Position numbers and translations under genes: made by a program. Below are positions 27,720-37,348 of a DNA stretch of 57,484 nucleotides, in pieces (positions within the stretch are counted from its first letter, which is position 1; the number at the start of each line of letters is the position of its first letter). The stretch covers positions 1-57,484 of the forward strand of contig CALYBC010000027.1 of assembly GCA_944393725.1 (NCBI GenBank), given 5' to 3'. Below the pieces are notes generated by a model. It did no database searches and was not told the DNA's origin. It was given only the letters and a program-made list of their open reading frames with translations. The DNA comes from an uncultured Alphaproteobacteria bacterium. Lineage in GTDB: Bacteria; Pseudomonadota; Alphaproteobacteria; RF32; CAG-239.

Positions 27720-29048
27720 TTATTCCTTTCTTATGCTCTGTAGTATTTCTGTTATAACTCTGGAAGAAATTTTTTCATCGTTAGCTAATAAGTTTTGGCT
27801 AATAAATTTCTTTCTTTTTATTTGCATACTATCGTTACCTTCAATGATAACCTTGTCTATAAAATCAATAATATCCTCTTGTTTAAAAGCTTGATAACAT
27901 TGTTTAAGGCACTCTTGTCCAAAAGAATTAAAGTATTTTTCAGCCGTTAAACTATCTTTCAGCAAATAGCATTCTGGTTTTCCCGTAATCATATACTCCG
28001 GCAAAAAAGATCCACAATCATGAATCATTCCGTCTGAATTTACGAACAAGTCATAATATTCGGCTTTTTCATCAAGCGTTACATTTGGGTTCTGCAGTAG
28101 ATTATCAAAATATGCGTGCGTTTTTTCCTCACCCCAAAAGCTTGGAATTTTCAAGGTCGGAATCAAATTAGGGTGAGGGCGAAAAACAAAATCTACATTT
28201 GAATACATTTTAGGCAGTTTCAAAAAAAAGTCAGCATAGTACAAAAAACGAGAGCAAAGCCCAACTTCATGTATGGAATGATGCGGTGCAATAATAATCA
28301 GTTTTTTATTTCGTTTTTGAGGTGTATATTTAGCTATTTCATCAATTTTGACATATCCCGTCACAACGGAATTAATTCCTTTAGCTTTAGAATGTTTTTC
28401 AATATCCTGTTCATGTAACATAGATTCGGTAAACACTTTCCAAAACAAAGAAAAGGAATCGGTCAAATATCCACCTGATTTATGATTATTATCATTAGAA
28501 ACAAGCCAAGTATAATTTTGGTAGCAGGTCAAAATACCTTTTAAGACAAGATTATATATTTTATAAATCTCCGGCATCACAATTTCATCGCTGGTTGCCA
28601 AAACAGCTATATCCATTCTATCTGTATAGTCTATTATAGCATCATTTTTTTTATCATAAGCATTCAAAACATTTTGGTACTGTTTGCTAAGCAACTCGTA
28701 TGATTTTTCACAGTTGTTTATTCCAAATTCTTTCGAAATTGCGCCCACCATGGGTACCGTTACAATAAAAGATGCAAAATTTTCTGATTTTTGCATTAAT
28801 TCAAAAACAGGTCTCATTGTAAAAACAGAAGGGATATTGACAACAAAACCCACTCTGATTTTTTTCCCCTGATTCATTCTTTGAAGTAATTTTTTTTCTA
28901 TAGCCCTGTAGCTGGCGTGTATTTTCTTAATTTCAGAAAAAGTTAAATCCAAAGGCTGCCCCTTTGCCATCATTTTTAATTTGGTATTAACAGGTAGCAA
29001 GTTTAATAAATCATACTGAATTTTTTTTACCAGATGCTTAAGCTTCAT
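27720..29048 (-). CDS. CDP-glycerol glycerophosphotransferase-like (TagB/TagF) protein, candidate phosphonate transferase
   Basis: A 442-residue protein with the C-terminal pattern of the TagB/TagF family: [59 protein letters not shown]. That family moves CDP-linked polyols or phosphoesters onto acceptors. The gene abuts the cytidylyltransferase-PepM gene, so moving a CMP-linked phosphonate to the glycan is a reasonable inference. No membrane helix is seen; a basic N-terminal helix may bind the membrane. Its start overlaps the PIG-L gene stop in an ATGA junction. Confidence 0.83.
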   Translation of the reverse strand: MKLKHLVKKIQYDLLNLLPVNTKLKMMAKGQPLDLTFSEIKKIHASYRAIEKKLLQRMNQGKKIRVGFVVNIPSVFTMRPVFELMQKSENFASFIVTVPMVGAISKEFGINNCEKSYELLSKQYQNVLNAYDKKNDAIIDYTDRMDIAVLATSDEIVMPEIYKIYNLVLKGILTCYQNYTWLVSNDNNHKSGGYLTDSFSLFWKVFTESMLHEQDIEKHSKAKGINSVVTGYVKIDEIAKYTPQKRNKKLIIIAPHHSIHEVGLCSRFLYYADFFLKLPKMYSNVDFVFRPHPNLIPTLKIPSFWGEEKTHAYFDNLLQNPNVTLDEKAEYYDLFVNSDGMIHDCGSFLPEYMITGKPECYLLKDSLTAEKYFNSFGQECLKQCYQAFKQEDIIDFIDKVIIEGNDSMQIKRKKFISQNLLANDEKISSRVITEILQSIRKE

Positions 29049-29803
29049 TTATTTTCCCTTAAATATTTCTGTAATGATAATCCTTCAAAGACCTCTGCAT
29101 AATGGTGTGGACGCACATACATTCCTCTATACAAAGCCAGCCCTTTGGCCCATCTATCATAATCCCAACCATCTACAATTTGAGATTTGTACATTTTTAT
29201 AAGTTTAATTTTTTCATCCATTTGTTCGGATATATCTTCCCACAAATTCGGATTTTGAATCGGGGTCCAAACTTCATAGTACATTATTTGAGTACTTGGT
29301 TTTACTTTTTTTGTTTTCAGCAATTTCTTTACCACATTTTTTGTAATGTGCTGATGCTCAGGATGATTATCATTAGGATAAGGCAAAAAAATATAATCAT
29401 ATTTTTCAAAATCTAAAACTTTTGCATACTCATTGAAGTAACTATCTATCTTATCAATAAACATCGGTTTGCCGTAAGTTTCAAAAATCCAATGATTATT
29501 AATTCCCAGATAAGTCATTACTTCGTCAAATTCTTTTAATCTTAAGTCATTGCGCTCTTTTGCCGACAGGTTGCCAAAGGCAACACCGGCACTACTCATG
29601 CAAATAACATCAAAATGACTGGCATACTTAGCCAAAATTCCGCCGCAGCCTATAACCTCATCATCAGGATGCGGAGCAACTATCAGGCACTTTGTGTTAT
29701 TATTAATTTCAAAGTTACGCAAAGAAAAATGTCCTAAATATTTCTTTCGCAACTTTTTACGCAAAGAACTGATTGGAATCAAGTTTATCAAAAATTTCAG
29801 CAT
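29045..29803 (-). CDS. PIG-L/LmbE-family deacetylase
   Basis: A zinc-dependent N-deacetylase of 252 residues. The metal site is IVAPHPDDEVIG (PHPDDE at about 44-49) and PNDNHPEHQ (about 143-151). In glycan clusters such enzymes remove acetyl groups from N-acetylated sugars. ATG 29803 is chosen because AAGGA lies 6 bases upstream; a longer frame overlaps the neighbouring gene. The next gene starts in an ATGA overlap. Confidence 0.9.
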   Translation of the reverse strand: MLKFLINLIPISSLRKKLRKKYLGHFSLRNFEINNNTKCLIVAPHPDDEVIGCGGILAKYASHFDVICMSSAGVAFGNLSAKERNDLRLKEFDEVMTYLGINNHWIFETYGKPMFIDKIDSYFNEYAKVLDFEKYDYIFLPYPNDNHPEHQHITKNVVKKLLKTKKVKPSTQIMYYEVWTPIQNPNLWEDISEQMDEKIKLIKMYKSQIVDGWDYDRWAKGLALYRGMYVRPHHYAEVFEGLSLQKYLRENK

Positions 29804-29814
29804 TTCTATTCCTT

Positions 29815-30495
29815 TTAATCTTTTACTAAAACACCAATCACCGAAGTACAAAAATCATCTTGTTCTTCTCGCAACATGTCTTGAGGTGCTTGTACCCAAA
29901 GAGCCGTATTAATCAGAGATCGAAAATTACCAAAACATTTATATTCTATAATCTGAGCTTCTTCAAATGAATTTTTTAAGACACTCAAAATTCCATTCAA
30001 ACTATAGTTGTATGTAAAAGGAGCATTTGCGCAATGAGGCCCCCAAGTACCTGGGACCGTAATTATCATATAGCCACCGTTTTTAAGCATCTTTTTCAAA
30101 TTTATAACAGAGTTCACAGGATTCAGGGTATAATTAAGTACTTGAGTACAAATAATACAATCAAATTTTTTATCAGGCAAAGTTGTGTCATTTTCTATAT
30201 CAAAATAAAAGTCAGCCTTTAAAGAACTGTTTTTACCACAAGTCGCCGTGTATAAGTGTGTCTTATCGGCAGCATACTTAAGTGCATACATTGAACTTCC
30301 ACTAAATTCCAAAACATCCCCTGTAATGTATTGGCTACAATGCCTCACCCAATCATCAATAAACGGTCGATCCATACATTGACTTGGGTCTTGAGGTTTA
30401 AACAACGGGCGATATTTTTGTAATTTTTTTATTAATTTTTGTAGTCCGTCGTATGTTGGTTGTCTTCTAAAAAATTTTTTTATAAAACAGGTCAT
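29815..30495 (-). CDS. SAM-dependent methyltransferase (class I)
   Basis: A 226-residue protein with a Rossmann methyltransferase fold: the SAM loop GDVLEFSGSSMYALKYA is a variant of the usual E/DxGxG motif, then FDCIICTQVLNYTLNPVNSVINLKKMLKNGGYMIITVPGT. The methyl acceptor is unknown; a sugar or the phosphonate of the glycan is a guess from context. Start overlaps the GT8 gene in an ATGA junction. Confidence 0.82.
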   Translation of the reverse strand: MTCFIKKFFRRQPTYDGLQKLIKKLQKYRPLFKPQDPSQCMDRPFIDDWVRHCSQYITGDVLEFSGSSMYALKYAADKTHLYTATCGKNSSLKADFYFDIENDTTLPDKKFDCIICTQVLNYTLNPVNSVINLKKMLKNGGYMIITVPGTWGPHCANAPFTYNYSLNGILSVLKNSFEEAQIIEYKCFGNFRSLINTALWVQAPQDMLREEQDDFCTSVIGVLVKD

Positions 30496-31421
30496 TTCAT
30501 TTTTCCATTTACAAAATACTTTTTTGCTGCAGCCAACAAATACTTGATACCATCAGACATATAAGGTGTAAACATACTATATTTAAACCACAATCTGACA
30601 GTTTCAAATGTCGCACATTCACGCCATGGTTTTGCACCTCCTGCCAGCTGATAAACCACCGGCTTTAAGAAAGCTTCCTTGACATCTTCGACTGTTGCAA
30701 TGCCGTTATATCCATCCATAACATTATCAAATTCATATAAATATGGTTTGAAATTAAGCCCGGGCCAGATAGAATATTTTGGCGGTAATGATATATAATC
30801 ATTTTGAAAAATAATGTTCAACATATCCATATCGGCCCATTTTAATCCCTCAGGGTGTTCAATATCAATTTTCACGGCCTGCTCATAGATTTTACGATTC
30901 TTCCATTTATTGCAATCTATTAACATCAAACCGGCATAGAAAAATTTGTGGTCAGGAGATATATTTAATTCAGGGATGTGCGCACGTTCTTCTTCATGCA
31001 AAGGAGATACTACTGCAGCAAGAGTTTTATCTTTCAAATCAATATCAAAAATCGGAGCAATATCGCGCAATACCAAAATATCGCAATCCATAAATAAGAT
31101 TTTATCTATTGATATATTCTGTGCTTTTGCGTATTGAGGAACCAGTAAAGGAGCCAACAGACGATAATAACAAACTTTATTGGCCCAAATCTTCGGTTTT
31201 TTAAATTCTAATAATTCAGTTTTCTCGTCTACGGGAATAAAAAATATCATAGATTTGGATTTAGCGGCAATTTTTTGAATTTTATTCTGGTTATCTATGG
31301 ACAAATTATTATGCATAATCCAAAAGCAAAATTTTGCAGAACTGTTTTTTAGTAACGAATTAATTGCAACTCCCAAAAGAGACGCATAATTATCGTCTAA
31401 ACAAAATACAATATGATTCAT
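30492..31421 (-). CDS. Glycosyltransferase family 8 protein
   Basis: A GT-A retaining galactosyl/glucosyltransferase-like protein of 309 residues. MNHIVFCLDDNYASLLGVAINSLL is the family start, and ILFMDCDILVLRDI contains the DxD motif (about 112-114). FFYAGLMLIDCNKWK and LPPKYSIWPGL are later GT8 blocks. ATG 31421 has AGGAAAG just upstream. It overlaps the preceding gene by 4 bases. Confidence 0.92.
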   Translation of the reverse strand: MNHIVFCLDDNYASLLGVAINSLLKNSSAKFCFWIMHNNLSIDNQNKIQKIAAKSKSMIFFIPVDEKTELLEFKKPKIWANKVCYYRLLAPLLVPQYAKAQNISIDKILFMDCDILVLRDIAPIFDIDLKDKTLAAVVSPLHEEERAHIPELNISPDHKFFYAGLMLIDCNKWKNRKIYEQAVKIDIEHPEGLKWADMDMLNIIFQNDYISLPPKYSIWPGLNFKPYLYEFDNVMDGYNGIATVEDVKEAFLKPVVYQLAGGAKPWRECATFETVRLWFKYSMFTPYMSDGIKYLLAAAKKYFVNGKMK

Positions 31422-32524
31422 CTTTCCTCGCTTATAATCGGTAAAAAATTTTCTCTCCAAAATTTCTCAACATAATCGTCCTTAATTTCAGCAAGTATTT
31501 TCTTTTGTTGAGATAAAATTGCCTTAATCAAGGGCTTATCATTATTTAAAATACGCAATAATTTATCATGAGCTTCATCAAAATCATGACACAACCCCGG
31601 TTGATCTGAGCCGCCGAAATCTTCCAAAATACCACCTGACATAAATACTAAAGGCATACCATAAATTATCGCTTCCAGCGGATGATAATGCAAATGTCTC
31701 GGTTCTTGAGAATGATAGAACATCACCGGACAAGTCTGCATATAGCGTTCAAAATCAGATCGTTCCAAAAAACCTACGATAGAGTTGTCATCTGGATAAC
31801 TTTTTGTTTGCGAACCGAATATTAAATGCGGCAAATCACCCAATTTATTCTTAAATTGTTTATAAATGCCATTATAATAAGGATTTTCAATCGAAGAGCA
31901 CACAAACATAATATTGTTACCGCCTCCGGTCCAGCTGTCTTCATTTTTCCATACAAACTGCGGAACTCCCAAAGGTAAAAATATGCTCCTTTGCTTAAAA
32001 AACGGAGTTTCATTGTCTATAATCTGACGATATGCTGCTCCAAGATAAAAACGGTTTCTAATTTTGTAAAGCGATCTCATCATCTCATTATCATAGACGA
32101 TCTGTTTTGGCTTAAAAATATGCTTTAATCCTTTGATTTTACGGGTGCACCTTGTCGTCGATTCGTAATTGATATCTGATTCGTAACCAAAAGCTCTTAA
32201 AACAATCTTTCCTGCAAAAGCTTTGACCAGATTAAACAATGCAGGGTATACATTAACACAAATAGCAACTTGAAAGTATTTATTGGTTAATTCTGTTATT
32301 GTGTTTGAATACTCACTATGATAAAAATCAAATTTATTCAATGTTTCCAAATCTTTTTTGGGAATCGACAAACTTGCATCAAACTCATAAGAAACACTGC
32401 AAGAACGATTATCGCCCAGAACTTTGGGGACAAATACTTCAAACCCTAATTTCTGTAACAGTCTACATTCGACATCCATCAGGGTGGAGTGATTGCAAAT
32501 CCACAAAATTCTATTTTTGCTCAT
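31418..32524 (-). CDS. Glycosyltransferase (GT-B type)
   Basis: A 368-residue protein. The first half (RILWICNHSTLMDVECRLLQKLGFEVFVPK) and the C-terminal VMFYHSQEPRHLHYHPLEAIIYGMPLVFMSGG suit a GT-B glycosyltransferase, with the acidic E region in HPLEAIIYGMP. The family number is not certain. ATG 32524 has GGAGG 7 bases upstream and overlaps the end of the previous gene by 14 bases. Confidence 0.78.
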   Translation of the reverse strand: MSKNRILWICNHSTLMDVECRLLQKLGFEVFVPKVLGDNRSCSVSYEFDASLSIPKKDLETLNKFDFYHSEYSNTITELTNKYFQVAICVNVYPALFNLVKAFAGKIVLRAFGYESDINYESTTRCTRKIKGLKHIFKPKQIVYDNEMMRSLYKIRNRFYLGAAYRQIIDNETPFFKQRSIFLPLGVPQFVWKNEDSWTGGGNNIMFVCSSIENPYYNGIYKQFKNKLGDLPHLIFGSQTKSYPDDNSIVGFLERSDFERYMQTCPVMFYHSQEPRHLHYHPLEAIIYGMPLVFMSGGILEDFGGSDQPGLCHDFDEAHDKLLRILNNDKPLIKAILSQQKKILAEIKDDYVEKFWRENFLPIISEER

Positions 32525-33722
32525 CAAATGCCTCCATAAATACCTTGGCATATTGTTTAGCAACATCGTCCCATGTGTAATGGCTCAATGCTGTTTCTGA
32601 TTCTTTTGCTTTCTTTTTAGCTTCTTTAGGGTTATCCAACACCCTAAAAATAGCATTGGCGATATCGTGACTATTACGCGGGTCAAAGAAGTCGGCATAA
32701 GTTTTCAAATATGTAACTTGCTCTCGAAACGGAGGAATATCAGACATAATCATAGGAACGCCCATGCTCCACGCATCTAAAGCAGAGCCGGCGCCGGCTT
32801 CACAAAGTGATGTGTTTAAAACGGCGGTAGCTCCTTGCAAGATCAGCTTAAACTCTTCGGCCGGAAGCTCTCCCAATCCCCAAACATCCCATTCCGTATC
32901 TTTATCATTTAAGTGATTGCAATAAAAAGGGGAGCGACATATAACTTTTAGGTTTCCGGTGTTGTGTCCGGTTAAAATTAACTTTATGTCAGGATATTTT
33001 TGCTTAACTTCATAAAATGCTCCCAACAGAGGAGATATATTTTTATGATACATCCAATTGCTTGGCCACAGTAGGTACGGAAAAGTAATTCCTTTTTGTT
33101 TCAGATAGTTTTCAACTTCATTCTGGTTGCTTTTTGAAAAATCATTAAATCTGGACAGATAAATAACTTTTGGTGCTTTGTTTGCATCGGGAAAAGTATT
33201 TTTAAATTCATTGGCAATATAATCGGTAGAAACAATTGGTGTTCCGACTTTACAAAACTCAGCATGTTTTTCATAAGTTGCTCTGTAATTATCTTGGTTA
33301 TAAACGTTTCCGCAATGAAAGCCAAACCAATGAGTATAGATAAAATCATGAGGTATAAAGAATGTAGGCTTATTTACCGGAAATACATTAATACCATACG
33401 GCCAAGCATAAAACAAAACATCACATTTTTCTAACTCAGCATAAAGTTTTTTATAGCTTTTTTTTCGAATATATTTTTTCAGTTTATAAAACAGTTTTTT
33501 TAAGCCCTTTCTTTTCTTAGAGCTAGTTTTAGGCATGCTAACAAGTTTTATACCATTGTCTTGTAACTTATTACGATAATCGAACAAATCAAGTATTGAA
33601 TCATCATTATAAAAAATAGTTATTTCCCAATCAGGATAATTTTTTTTCAGATGGCCTGACAGCAAATAAACATAATTCCATCCTCCTGATGAAGCAATTT
33701 GACAAATGATGCCTAGTTTCAT
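32511..33722 (-). CDS. Glycosyltransferase family 4 protein
   Basis: A 403-residue GT-B enzyme with a Gly-rich N-terminal loop (ICQIASSGGWNYVYLLSGHL), LLWPSNWMYHKNISPLLGAF, and a C-terminal donor site ATAVLNTSLCEAGAGSALDAWSMGVPMIMSD in which the ExxxxxxxE region is altered (EAGAGSALD). It starts 1 base after the previous gene ends. Confidence 0.87.
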   Translation of the reverse strand: MKLGIICQIASSGGWNYVYLLSGHLKKNYPDWEITIFYNDDSILDLFDYRNKLQDNGIKLVSMPKTSSKKRKGLKKLFYKLKKYIRKKSYKKLYAELEKCDVLFYAWPYGINVFPVNKPTFFIPHDFIYTHWFGFHCGNVYNQDNYRATYEKHAEFCKVGTPIVSTDYIANEFKNTFPDANKAPKVIYLSRFNDFSKSNQNEVENYLKQKGITFPYLLWPSNWMYHKNISPLLGAFYEVKQKYPDIKLILTGHNTGNLKVICRSPFYCNHLNDKDTEWDVWGLGELPAEEFKLILQGATAVLNTSLCEAGAGSALDAWSMGVPMIMSDIPPFREQVTYLKTYADFFDPRNSHDIANAIFRVLDNPKEAKKKAKESETALSHYTWDDVAKQYAKVFMEAFDEQK

Positions 33723-35069
33723 TTAACACTCCTTAATTTTTTTGAATATCCGCATATAATTTTCTGCAACATCTTTCCACGAAAACTTCAAGTATGCATC
33801 TAAAACAACCTTTTGTCGGGTGGCATGAATTTTAGGATTTTTCAAAACATCTTGTATTTTCGTAGCCAACATTTCATCATCGTCTAAGTCAAACCAATTA
33901 AGATGTGCTTTTTCCATTGTTAAACCTGCAGAATGCAAACTTTCTTCAATTCCCAGTGATTTCGAATGGACAACAGGAGTTCCTACCTTCATTGCTTCCA
34001 AAGCTTGTCCTGACATTCCCAAGCCCTCAATAATCGTGGGAACTACAACCAAATCTGCATATTTATAAAGAGCATATAATTCCTGAGATGAAAGAGATCC
34101 TGTTTCAATAATTAAATTACTTACTCCCAAGTCATTTACCAATTTTTCATCTGATTTTACATCAGATACATGGCCTGTTGTAACAAAATTAAGATTTATT
34201 CCTAATTTTTTTAATCGTGCCAATGCTCTAAAAATAACCCCCCAATTTTTATTTGGTCTGTTTTGACTGGGAAGGGCGATGTATTTTCCGCAAATTTTAT
34301 ATTTTTTCTTAAAACTTTTTTCATCCAAAATATCTTTTACACCAAAATCTTTAATAAGGGGAGGAAAGGGAATTACCGCAGTCTGATGAGGAAGAATGTT
34401 GGGAATAAACGGCAAGCAGTGTTCTCTTACAATATAATCAGACGAGCTAATAAACACGGCTCCGTCTAAAGCATATTGCCCTAAGATATTTGCAGTCATA
34501 CCATTATAACTACCCAAAGACAGCATGTAAGGCTCAAATTTTTTTTTCAATGCAAATGTGAATAAATCATGTACCTGAACAAATTTAGGGCACTGAAACC
34601 AAAGCCCCATTTTGAAGATAACAAAAAAACAATAGACAACATCAGCTCGAGATTCTTTTTTAATGACCTTTTTTAGTTGTTTTTCTCTTAAGTTAAGTAC
34701 GAAAGCTTTAAGCTGTTGTTTTATCAATTTTCTTATTTTTTTATCAGAAATAAATAAACATTTTAACAAATACAAAATCTTATAGCACACTTTATTTATG
34801 GCATAATTTCCAACATAAATGCATTTTTTTAATAAATTATTTCGCAAGCATGCATCATCAAAAACACTTATTCTATCAGGATATTTTTCAAAAGAATCTT
34901 GAAATAGCAAAATTACATTTTTTCTATTATAGCTATAAGTCCAAAACTCAATTTCTAAATCCGGAATATTATCCAATAGAGCCTTCACCAACAAACTAAC
35001 ATAAACACCGATTCCTTCACGCCTGATATCCACAGGTTTTTCATAATCATACGGAATGGCAATTCTCAT
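33723..35069 (-). CDS. Glycosyltransferase family 4 protein
   Basis: A 448-residue GT-B enzyme: REGIGVYVSLLVKALLDNIPDLEIEFWTY at the N-terminus, GKYIALPSQNRPNKNWGVIFRALARLKK for the C-terminal domain, and ADLVVVPTIIEGLGMSGQALEAMKVGTPVVHS as donor site (E-X7-E). A basic, helical insert lies near residues 95-135. ATG 35069 has GGAGAG about 5 bases upstream; the previous gene ends 1 base beyond it. Confidence 0.9.
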   Translation of the reverse strand: MRIAIPYDYEKPVDIRREGIGVYVSLLVKALLDNIPDLEIEFWTYSYNRKNVILLFQDSFEKYPDRISVFDDACLRNNLLKKCIYVGNYAINKVCYKILYLLKCLFISDKKIRKLIKQQLKAFVLNLREKQLKKVIKKESRADVVYCFFVIFKMGLWFQCPKFVQVHDLFTFALKKKFEPYMLSLGSYNGMTANILGQYALDGAVFISSSDYIVREHCLPFIPNILPHQTAVIPFPPLIKDFGVKDILDEKSFKKKYKICGKYIALPSQNRPNKNWGVIFRALARLKKLGINLNFVTTGHVSDVKSDEKLVNDLGVSNLIIETGSLSSQELYALYKYADLVVVPTIIEGLGMSGQALEAMKVGTPVVHSKSLGIEESLHSAGLTMEKAHLNWFDLDDDEMLATKIQDVLKNPKIHATRQKVVLDAYLKFSWKDVAENYMRIFKKIKEC

Positions 35070-35070
35070 A

Positions 35071-35673
35071 TTAACTCTCCATTTTTTTAGCCGGGCACCC
35101 AACATAAATTCCGCTAAGAGAAATATCCTTTACAATAACGGCACCGCAACCAACCACTACATCATCACCAACACAAACCTTATCTCTGATTACAGAGGCA
35201 GCTCCGATACATACATTTGAGCCGATTTTCACTCGTCCGCAAATGGTCGCATTAACTGAAATATGTGTAAAATCGCCGATTTCAACCTCATGCTCAACAA
35301 CGGCATTAGTGTTAATAATAGCTCCTTGTCCGATTTTGGCATAAGGTCCAATATGCGCTCCATTTCCAATAAATACCCCGCTAGAAGCTATATTGGCATA
35401 AGGACTGATATAGGCTCTTTTGGATACCACATTAATAAGTTTTTTATTTTTATTAGACAGGAGACGTCGTAAATTATTATCTCCGGCTGCAATAAAAATT
35501 TTTTCCGCATCACTTGGCAAAGAAGTAATAACCGGAAAACCAAAAATCGTTTCATTGTTACGGGCGTTTTTATCAACAAAAATCAGCAATGTAGCAGGGT
35601 CATTATCTAAAATAACATCTGCCACACTGCGGGCATGCCCACCGCAACCGACAATATAGATTTTATTTTCCAT
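35071..35673 (-). CDS. PglD/NeuD-like sugar O/N-acetyltransferase
   Basis: A 200-residue protein with the PglD/NeuD layout: a Rossmann-like N-terminal part (IYIVGCGGHARSVADVILDND) and a left-handed beta-helix of hexapeptide repeats (VEIGDFTHISVNATICGRVKIGSNVCIGAAS). The histidine of PglD, in VEHEVEIGDFTHIS, is present. Such enzymes acetylate the amino group made by a DegT aminotransferase, and the DegT gene overlaps it by 11 bases upstream. A matching 4,6-dehydratase is not in the window. Confidence 0.9.
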   Translation of the reverse strand: MENKIYIVGCGGHARSVADVILDNDPATLLIFVDKNARNNETIFGFPVITSLPSDAEKIFIAAGDNNLRRLLSNKNKKLINVVSKRAYISPYANIASSGVFIGNGAHIGPYAKIGQGAIINTNAVVEHEVEIGDFTHISVNATICGRVKIGSNVCIGAASVIRDKVCVGDDVVVGCGAVIVKDISLSGIYVGCPAKKMES

Positions 35674-36754
35674 AATATCCTTTAATAACCTTACAAATAG
35701 CTACAACATCGTCATGTGTAAGAGCAGGGTAACTTGGCAAATTTATTCCTCGAGCTGACAAATCTTCAGCTACCGGTAAGCATTCAAAACGCTTATTATA
35801 TGCCGGCATTTGATGCACGCAAGGAAAAGTGGGACGAGTTTCAATACCTGCAACCTTTAAGGTTTCGCGCAAATTAACTCTGTCTTCAGGCGATTTTGTC
35901 AAGGCAGATATCATCCAAAATGTATGTGTCACATCACCGATTGCTTTTTGAAATACTAAAGGAGTATCCGATAATTCTTCCATATACCATTTGGCAATTT
36001 GTCGTTTTGCCGCTATAAACTTTTCTGCTTGCTCCAATTGAGCCAAACCAATAGCAGCCTGAATATTAGTCATGCGATAGTTATAAGCTACTACATCGTG
36101 CCAATATTCACGATAAGACACAACACCTTGCCCTTTAAGATGTTTAGCCCTTTCATACAATTCATCATTATTGCACAAAACCATTCCTCCTTCACCGCAA
36201 GTAATGGTTTTATTTCCAAAGAATGAAAAGCACGCAATATCACCAAAACTTCCGACCATTTTACCTTTATACTGCGAACCGATAGCCTCAGCACAATCTT
36301 CAATCAAAAAAAGGTGATGTTTTTTTGCTATTTGGCACAAACTTTCCATATTTGCCGGATGTCCATATAAATGTACAACCATCAAAGCTTTGGTGGCAGG
36401 TGTGATTTTAGCTTCAACATCTTTTGGATCCATTTGCCAACTATCAGCCAAGCTATCACAAAAAACTACCTTACATCCCAACTGTGTAAACGGATTCGCC
36501 GAAGCTATATAAGTAAATGACGGACAAATAACCTCATCGCCATCACCCAGTCCCAGAGCTGCAGCCGCTAAATGAATGGCGACAGTACCATTGCAAACTC
36601 CTGTAGCATGTTTTACACCGATAAATTCGGCAAAAGACTTTTCAAAGTCGTTAACAAAATGCCCCTTTGACGAAATCCAAGATGTATCCAAACATTCATT
36701 AACATATTTTTTTTCGTTGCCTGTCAAAGAGGGCTGATAAACCGGATATCTCAT
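35663..36754 (-). CDS. DegT/DnrJ/EryC1 sugar aminotransferase (PglE/perosamine synthase type)
   Basis: A 363-residue PLP enzyme. K182 in FSFFGNKTITCGEGG is the PLP lysine, and D153 (LIEDCAEAIGS) contacts the ring nitrogen. The start PVYQPSLTGNEKKYVNECLDTSWISSKG and C-terminal ETRPTFPCVHQMPAY suit 4-aminotransferases such as PglE, perosamine or dTDP-4-amino sugar synthases. With the PglD-like neighbour it should make a 4-acetamido sugar. It is the first gene of the 13-gene glycan operon. Confidence 0.91.
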   Translation of the reverse strand: MRYPVYQPSLTGNEKKYVNECLDTSWISSKGHFVNDFEKSFAEFIGVKHATGVCNGTVAIHLAAAALGLGDGDEVICPSFTYIASANPFTQLGCKVVFCDSLADSWQMDPKDVEAKITPATKALMVVHLYGHPANMESLCQIAKKHHLFLIEDCAEAIGSQYKGKMVGSFGDIACFSFFGNKTITCGEGGMVLCNNDELYERAKHLKGQGVVSYREYWHDVVAYNYRMTNIQAAIGLAQLEQAEKFIAAKRQIAKWYMEELSDTPLVFQKAIGDVTHTFWMISALTKSPEDRVNLRETLKVAGIETRPTFPCVHQMPAYNKRFECLPVAEDLSARGINLPSYPALTHDDVVAICKVIKGYYGK

Positions 36755-37100
36755 TTCAAATTTTCCTCAATATTTATAAAATTTATTTTTTGCCTTTTTT
36801 ACAAGATAATAAGCTAGAGATTGCATAATACTATACAGCAACATTTAATCTATTATAAATTTATTGTCAATAACAAAGCCCTTGTTTTATTCGGGTTTGA
36901 TGCTGTTACATGAAGGCCCCGTTGGGATTTGTAACAAAGGATCGTATTTTATGGATTGTGACTAATACAAATTTTCATATTGGATAACTATATTTTATTT
37001 TTTTACATAACAGAAAGCTATATATTAAGATATAGCTCTGATTCTTAATTTATTTTATCTTCTATTGTATAATTTCATAAAAAGTTTTGAAGCGAGGCAT
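36755..37100 (-). promoter_or_regulatory. Leader/promoter region of the glycan operon
   Basis: This 346-base AT-rich stretch holds no gene. On the minus strand a perfect TTGACA (36865-36870) could be a -35 box, with a weak TAAATG 17 bases on. Further upstream are a hairpin AGCTATAT/ATATAGCT (37016-37037) and an inverted repeat GTTACA/TGTAAC (36905-36935) enclosing CCC/GGG. No JUMPstart/ops element was recognised. Confidence 0.35.
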
Positions 37101-37106
37101 AAAAAC

Positions 37107-37131
37107 AAAAGCCTTGGACAACCAAGGCTTT
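37107..37131 (-). terminator. Terminator of tRNA-Phe
   Basis: On the minus strand AAAGCCTTGG, loop TTGT, CCAAGGCTTTT and a T-rich run follow 5 bases after the tRNA's CCA end. Confidence 0.88.
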
Positions 37132-37135
37132 GAAA

Positions 37136-37211
<76 letters not shown>

Positions 37212-37239
37212 AATAGTAACTCCGTCAGACAACGAGGGC

Positions 37240-37268
37240 TTTATAAAACAAAAAAAATATAATGTCCA
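37240..37268 (-). promoter_or_regulatory. Promoter of tRNA-Phe
   Basis: On the minus strand TGGACA and TATAAA stand 17 bases apart, followed by a GC-rich discriminator, as is usual for stable RNA genes. Confidence 0.6.
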
Positions 37269-37348
37269 GTATATTTTTTATTTGTGGGTTATTTTTTTAG
37301 GTGATAGGATAATGAGCAAGGTTATATGTCAAGAAGATTGGGGCAAAA

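Noticed and set aside
37016..37037. Terminator hairpin in the glycan operon leader
   Set aside because: AGCTATAT/ATATAGCT is all weak pairs and lacks a following T run in the direction of transcription.
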